6,761 bases of DNA from Synechococcaceae cyanobacterium RL_1_2 (GTDB taxonomy: Bacteria; Cyanobacteriota; Cyanobacteriia; Cyanobacteriales; JAAUPO01), in assembly GCA_012033095.1 (NCBI GenBank), contig JAAUPO010000129.1, forward strand, positions 1-6,761, given 5' to 3'. Each line of letters starts with the position of its first letter. The first letter of the stretch is position 1. Both the position numbers and the translations under genes were made by a program. The notes under the pieces were generated by a model, which was not told where the DNA came from, searched no databases, and saw only the letters and a list, made by a program, of their open reading frames with translations. This document shows positions 1 to 6,100 of the stretch, one piece after another.

Positions 1-114
1 AATGCGTTTGGCCAGTTGCAGGGCAAAGCCAGGAGACAGGGCCGGTGTTGCTTGACGTAAGCGATCGGCGGCGGCTTCCACGGTGGCAAACACGGGGATG
101 TTCTGGTGGTTGAG
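1..114 (-). CDS. ols: Olefin synthase frame segment 7: TE continuation, runs off the left edge
   Basis: After removal of one base at 115-116 the sequence reads NHQNIPVFATVEAAADRL followed by a stretch ending in FALQLAKRI, with no stop before the window edge. An alternating small-residue helix of this kind (EAAADRLRQ) is typical of the lid or cap region of olefin synthase and CurM thioesterases. The remaining C-terminal part of the TE, including the expected catalytic His, lies outside the window. The assignment rests on the better protein-like character of this frame and on its fit between the TE core and the expected end; it is the least certain of the segments. Confidence 0.65.
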
Positions 115-3100
115 TTAGGTAATCCAGATGGGTAGCTAATTGGCTGGAGGTTTCATCCATATTAGACTCTGGCGGTAATACCGTTTCTACTAACACTAGA
201 TGTTTAACCAGTTGGGGACGAATGCTAGTAAAAATAGCAGAAATCACGGAGCCTAAGGAATGGCCCACCAGGGTAAAAGGTTGATCCGTCACCTTACTGA
301 TAATGCCGTCAATATCCCCTAAAAAATCGAGCAAATTATAGGAGCCTCCTTTGCCAACATGATCCGATCGCCCATGGCCCCGAAGATCTGGAGCTACCAC
401 CCGATAACCTTTTATTGACTAACTCGATCGCCACCTGAGACCAAGCAGCCCCTTGCTCCAAAATGCCATGGACACAGAAAATTAATGGACTCTGTTCTAA
501 GCCCCAACTGCAAAGGCATAGTTCTAAGCCCCGAATATTAATGAAGGTTTCCACCATTTCCGGTGCGGGGATTGTGCGTTGTTCCTCTTGGGGTAGGGAG
601 TAGGCCAATTGCCGGGCAAGGGTTTGGGTTTGGGGACTAAGGAGATGGGGTAATTTAATTCCTTTCCATACCTGGGCTAAAGCCGGATCGATGGCGTTGC
701 GCTGGAGGAAGTTGGGATCTCCCACTGCCATGGAGTTTTCATAAAGCCCACTGGTCATCCGTTCCCCTTCGTAGGGTTGTAGCAGTTGGGGGGTGTAGTC
801 AATGGCTAAAAATTGACAGAGCTTCTCCATCACCGGTGCCGGATTGGTTACCAATTCTTCATAGCTGATGAGATGGTAGCGATCGCGATCGATCTGGGCT
901 GCCAAATCCAGAATATTTTGATTGCTTTCCCGCCAAATAGACTCAGCTAAACCGTAGGGGTTAGAGGTATTTGCCCCTAGCAGTTTATCCATGCGCATCC
1001 TGGTAAAAGAATCCATGACACTATAGGGATGACGCACCAGATGAATATATTTAGGACGCTCAAATAATTCCTCCGATCGCTGGAGGGTGGCCATGGAACT
1101 AGCATAGGAAGGGGATTTATCGATCACTAAGCGATCGCAGGTCAAATCCCCTAACCATTGATATACTTCCCCCACGGTGGTATTGGCTTTAATCCAGTCC
1201 TCCACTTGAGCTTGGGCCTGTTCTGGAGACCATGGTTTAAGGGTGGTCAGGGCCTTAATTAAACCTTGGCTTAACCCTGAATTAGCTAATTCTTGGGCCC
1301 GATCGCCCATATAACCAAAAGGTAATAGATGTAGCTCCGGTGGTACCCACAATTGGGGATGGCCCGCCAACATGACCCGTAGTAGAGTAGAACCTGATCG
1401 CGGACTAGACAGCAACAGGGCTACATTTTTAACTCTTTTCTCCGGTGCAACGGCGGGATAATTGGTTTTAATGGTGGGTAATACCACTGGGGCGATACCT
1501 GCTTCCTCCGTCCCAGTGTTAGAGCCAGTTAATTCTTGTACTAAATATTTAGCCAGGCTATTAATATGGGGATGCTCATAAAATTCCCGGGGATAGATCA
1601 TTAATTCCAACTCGCTCTGGAGTTTAGCGATCGCTTCCATCACCATCAGGGAATCTAACCCCAAATCCAATAAGCTCACTGTGGGATCTAGTTCTTGGGG
1701 GTTCAAACCCAAAATTTGGCCAAGGAGTTCCTGGAGATAGGTTTTAACTAAAGCTTCCTGGTGGGCGCGTAGCGTGCCTTCGGTATCGGGGTTAATCCGT
1801 TGGAGTTGGGCTTTTAACGCTTGCCCTCCAATGGGTTTAGCTTCACCGGCAGCAAGGACTATGGGGGTTGGGGAGGGTAAAACCATAGACCAATAGGGCT
1901 GTTGGGCTAACAGGGGAAATTGGGCAGCGACCCCTTCCCAATCCATGGCCATTACGCCCATTTGGGTGATAGAACTGGATCGCAGTTGGGAAAACCACTG
2001 CAAACCTTGGCTGAGTTCTAAGGTTTTGAGACCTCGCACCGCCAAGGTTTGTTGGGTGGCCATTCCTTCCCCAGCCCAGGCCCCCCAATTAATCACGGTC
2101 GCGGGTAAGCCTAACTGCCGACGATAGTGGCCGATCGCGTCCATAAAACTATTGGCCATGGCATAATTACCCTGGCCAGGGAACCCAACAACGAAGCCAC
2201 CGAAGAAAACAGGACAAAAAAATCTAGCTTTAACCGTTTACTGTAATCATGTAATAGCCAAGTTCCGGTGACTTTGGGGCCCAAAACCGGAGCAAAGTCA
2301 TCCCATTGGGCTTGGGCTAATAATTTATCTTTTAACGTCCCAGCACAATGCACAATCCCTTTGAGCTGGGGTAGCGTTGCCATTAGGTCAGCTACGGCAT
2401 CCCTATCGGTAAGATCCACTGATTTGGTGGTGACGGTAATTCCTTGGGCTACTAGGGCTGCAATCTTGGCTTGGGCTTTCGGATCCGGGGTACGCCGGCC
2501 AACCAATACAAGCTGTTTGGCCCCATCGTTGGCCAAGGATTGGGCAACCTGTAAACCTAAAGCCCCTAGGCCACCAGTAATTAAATAGGATGCGGTGGGA
2601 TCTAATGGGATAGAGGGAGCCAGATCTACCCTCGCGCGATTGAGCCTTGCGCCATAGTAGTGGTGGGGGTAACTTTGATCTGGGTTTCAGGGGAGTCGTT
2701 GAGTAATAGGGGTAATAAGCGATCGGGGGTAACGGCTTTCCCTAGATCGATCAGTTTAAGTTGTATGGGCTGATACTCAGTGGCAATCACCCGGCCCAGG
2801 CCCACCATCGTCGCCCCCACCAGATTAATCGGATGGTTTTCGTCGGGAGTCCCTTGGTGGGTGATGAGGTATAAACATTGGGGATTTAGGTGCTGGAGCA
2901 ACGGTAACAGGGTAGTAACTATGTGCTGTTGTGCTTCCTCCAGGGCCTGAAGATCTTCATTGGCGGCGATCGGAGCTTGGTACAACACCCGCAACTTTTG
3001 CTGTTGATACAGTTGTCCTAATTGCTGCCAATGGCTAACATTAGTGGGATCAAAGGTAACGCGATCGCCCTGGTGAAGATACTGACCGCCTTGTTGGCCA

Positions 3101-6100
3101 TGGCCTACGGTTACATTGGGCAATTGGGCCAGAATGGGCCCATAACCCTGGGGATCTTCGGTAAGCCATAACCAAGCCACTCCGTCCGAGGAAGTAGTTT
3201 TTTCCGTGCCGACATCAATTCCCCCTAAGGACTCCCATTGGACATCGTATAGTAATGACTGGGTAGAAGATTCCCCGTCCTTCATGGCGTTTAAATCCCA
3301 TAAAGAACGATCGCTAAACCAAAACCGTTTTCGTTGGAAAGGATAGGTGGGTAAATCGGTTAAGGGGACTCCTTGGCGATCGCGGTAAAAACTAGGCCAA
3401 TCAATTTTAATGCCCCGTTGATAGAGTTTGCCGAGGGTATTTAATAGGGTAAAACTATTGACTTGTTTCGGGTTGAGGCTATAGAACCAGGCACAATCTT
3501 GGGTCATTAAGCCCTGGCCCATGCCCACTAAAATTGCTTTGGGCCCCACTTCTAAACAGATCTGACAGCCAAATGTTTCCAGGGCTACCACTGACTTTGT
3601 AAACTGTACTGGGTTAATGATATGGTTCACCCAATAATCGGCGGTGGCAATGTTATCCTCGGCTAGGGTTCCCGTCACATTAGAAACCAACGGAATTTGG
3701 GGGGGATAAAATTTGACAGTTTCTGCGATCGCTCGAAAATCGGCCAACATCGGTTTCATCAGATAGGAATGGAAACCATGGGATACATTTAATTGTTTCG
3801 CTTTAATTTTTTGTTGGCGGGCGTTGGCAATGATGACATTAAGGGCATTTTCTTCCCCAGCAATGACAATGTGGGAACCATTAAAACCAGCGATTTGAAG
3901 GCGATCGGGATAATCCGCAATCAAATCCTGTACTTTATCTTCGTCGGTAAATAGGGCCACCATACTGCCCGGTTCTTGTAACCGTTGAATCAGTTGGCCC
4001 CGATGTTGAATTAATTTCAGTCCATCCTCTAGGCTAAATACCCCCGCTAAACAGGCCGCCACATATTCCCCTACGCTATGGCCCATTAATACGTCCGGTT
4101 TCACCCCCCAGCTTAACCATAGTTGGGCCAGGGCATATTCAAAGGCGAATAGTACGGGTTGGGTATATTGGGTTTGGTTGAGCTGCTCCTGTTCATTACC
4201 GTACAGCAGCCCCCAGAGATCCACCGAGTCGGCTAATATTTCCCCACATTGATCGATGGCAGCTTTAAATACAGGTTCCGTTGCGTATAGTTCCTGGCCC
4301 ATGGCCCCATACTGGGAACCCTGGCCAGTAAATAAAAAGGCTACTTTCCCAGGGGCAAGACCATGGGAGGACTGCACCGAGGTTAATTGCTCGATCGCTT
4401 CGTCCACGGTGGCAGCTACTAGGGAAGTTTTGTAGGGTAGATTGCCCCGACCCAGGGCTAAGGTCATGGCAACCTGGGCTAGATCTACCTCTGGATGGGT
4501 TTTTAAATAATTACGATAGCGATCGGCTAACATCCCTAGGGCTTGGGGCTGTTTGGCCGATAACACCATGAGCTGATGGTGACGGGGGGGACGTTCCTGG
4601 GGGGCCCGATGGTGCTCAGCCCCTTGGTAACGACCGACGATCACATGGCTATTTGTGCCCCCAAAACCAAAGGAGCTAATCCCAGCATGATTGCCGGTTA
4701 AGGCCTGGGGGGTTAAGGGGATATGAAACTGGGAGCCTAGCTTAATTAAAGGATTCAGCCCCTGGAAATTGAGGTGGGGGGGAATGGTTTGATGGTGCAG
4801 GATGAGGATGGTTTAATTAAACCCGCAATGCCCGCAGCGGCTTCTAAATGGCCAATATTGGTTTTGACCGAACCCAGGTAACAGGGGTTTTCCCCTCGAT
4901 CGCGATCTAATACCGCCATCAAGGAATTAACTTCGATCGGGTCCCCTAGGCTAGTGCCGGTGCCATGGCTTTCCAAGTAAGCAATGTCCTTTGGTTGCAG
5001 GCCAGCATGGTGTAACGCTCGTTTGACTACGGCCTGTTGAGCTAAGCCATTGGGGGCCGTTAAGCCATTACTTTTCCCATCTTGGTTAACCGCCGAACCT
5101 TTGATTACTCCTAAAATTTGGTTACCCTGGGCGATCGCTTGGGTCAAGGGCCGAAGTACCACTACCCCACAACCTTCCCCTCGGACATAGCCATCGGCAT
5201 CGGCATCAAAGGTTTTACATTGGCCATGGCTACTCATCATCCCCGCTTGCTCAAAACTTTGGGTCAGCTCAGGGGTTAAGGTGAGGTTCACTCCCCCCGC
5301 GATCGCTGTGGAACATTCCCCCCGCTGTAAACTTTGGACTGCCAAATGTACCGCCACCAGGGAAGAGGAGCAAGCGGTATCAATGGTTAAGGATGGCCCC
5401 CGCCAATCATAAACATAGGACAAACGATTAGCGGCAATACTATGGGCATTTCCGGTGCCGAGGTAAGGGTTAGGGATTAAACCTTGCTTGATCTGTAGCT
5501 GGGAATAGTCATGGCTACTCATGCCAATAAATACCCCCGTATCACTGCCAATCAAACTATCGGGGTTAATGGCTCCTTGTTCTAGGGCTTGCCAGCTAAT
5601 TTCCAGCAGTAACCGTTGTTGGGGATCCATCAGTTCTGCTTCCCTGGGGGAAATGCCAAAAAAAGCTGCATCAAATTGATCAATCTCCGTGAGCAAACCA
5701 CCGTAACCCTCTCCCGGCCAACGATCGCTAGGGGTATTAATGTGATTATGTCCGGCCATTAATAATTGCCAAAATTCCTCTGGGCTGGTGGCCCCTGGAA
5801 ACCGACATCCCATGGCAATGATCGCGATCGGTTCATCGGTGCTAAGCCCTTTACCCACCGTCTCCATCATGGGCCCGCTAGCCCCATCTAAACCACATAG
5901 ATATTCACTGAGGCTACGGATGGAAGGGTAATCGTAGGCGAGGGTTGGGGGAATAGAAAGCCCTAGCCAAGTTTCTAGATCCGCTGATAGGCGAATGGCT
6001 TGTACCGAATCTAAACCATAGCTAGCAAAGGGATCTTCGAGGCCAATCTCCCCTGGGGATAAACCACAGCGATCGCTAATTTGTTGTACTAACCATTGTT

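Larger units (their letters stand above)
1..542 (-). other. Olefin-forming thioesterase domain, C-terminal end missing
   Basis: An alpha/beta-hydrolase that cleaves the thioester; the freed 3-sulfo acid then loses sulfate and CO2 to give a terminal alkene. Seen are FCVHGILEQGAAW (oxyanion-hole HG), VVAPDLRGHGRSDH, the nucleophile GHSLGS (Ser codon 257-259) and LVETVLPPE. The Glu in LVETV (codon 185-187), on the strand after the nucleophile elbow, is in the place where CurM TE uses Glu as the catalytic acid, unlike the Asp of most PKS thioesterases. Two frame breaks (410-413 and 115-116) cut the domain. The expected His of the triad would lie past the left edge. Confidence 0.88.
2050..3249 (-). 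other. Ketoreductase domain (structural plus catalytic halves), B-type features
   Basis: It reduces the 3-ketoacyl-ACP2 to the 3-hydroxyacyl form with NADPH. The structural half runs from about YDVQWE (3249) to the break at 2665-2669. The catalytic half has TGGLGALG for NADPH, Lys in GPKVTGTW, Ser in FSSVAS, and Tyr and Asn in NYAMAN. The LKD triad in HCAGTLKDKLL matches the position of the LDD motif of B-type ketoreductases (with Lys for the first Asp), and the diagnostic Trp of A-type enzymes before the Tyr is absent, so an (R)-3-hydroxyl (D) product is inferred. Two of the six frame breaks fall in this domain, one about ten bases from the catalytic Tyr codon. There is no dehydratase or enoylreductase between AT and KR. 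Confidence 0.92.
879..6076. repeat. HIP1 octamers (GCGATCGC), nine copies within this span
   Basis: Exact GCGATCGC sites lie at 879-886, 1131-1138, 1627-1634, 3061-3068, 3376-3383, 3725-3732, 5131-5138, 5299-5306 and 6069-6076. A given octamer is expected about once per 65 kb at even base composition, so nine in 6.8 kb is a strong excess. HIP1 is the highly iterated palindrome of many cyanobacterial genomes. The copies are spread over all parts of the gene, so the gene is well settled in a HIP1-rich genome and shows no sign of recent arrival from elsewhere. Confidence 0.92.

Noticed and set aside
1843..2088. Minus-strand open frame of 81 codons in an alternative phase.
   Set aside because: It overlaps the in-frame KR end and the linker to ACP2, and its composition is that of an off-frame translation.
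1945..2588. Plus-strand open frames at 1945-2127 and 2268-2588.
   Set aside because: They lie antisense to KR sequence with strong motif support, have no recognisable domain and reflect codon bias of the minus-strand gene.
2626..2670. Programmed frameshifting at the G5 run.
   Set aside because: No slippery heptamer with a downstream structure is apparent, and six shifts of mixed sign in one gene would all have to be programmed.
4741..4822. Two ttaattaa palindromes about 75 bp apart as a possible operator.
   Set aside because: Both encode Leu-Ile-Lys within conserved KS sequence in the middle of the gene, so coding explains them.
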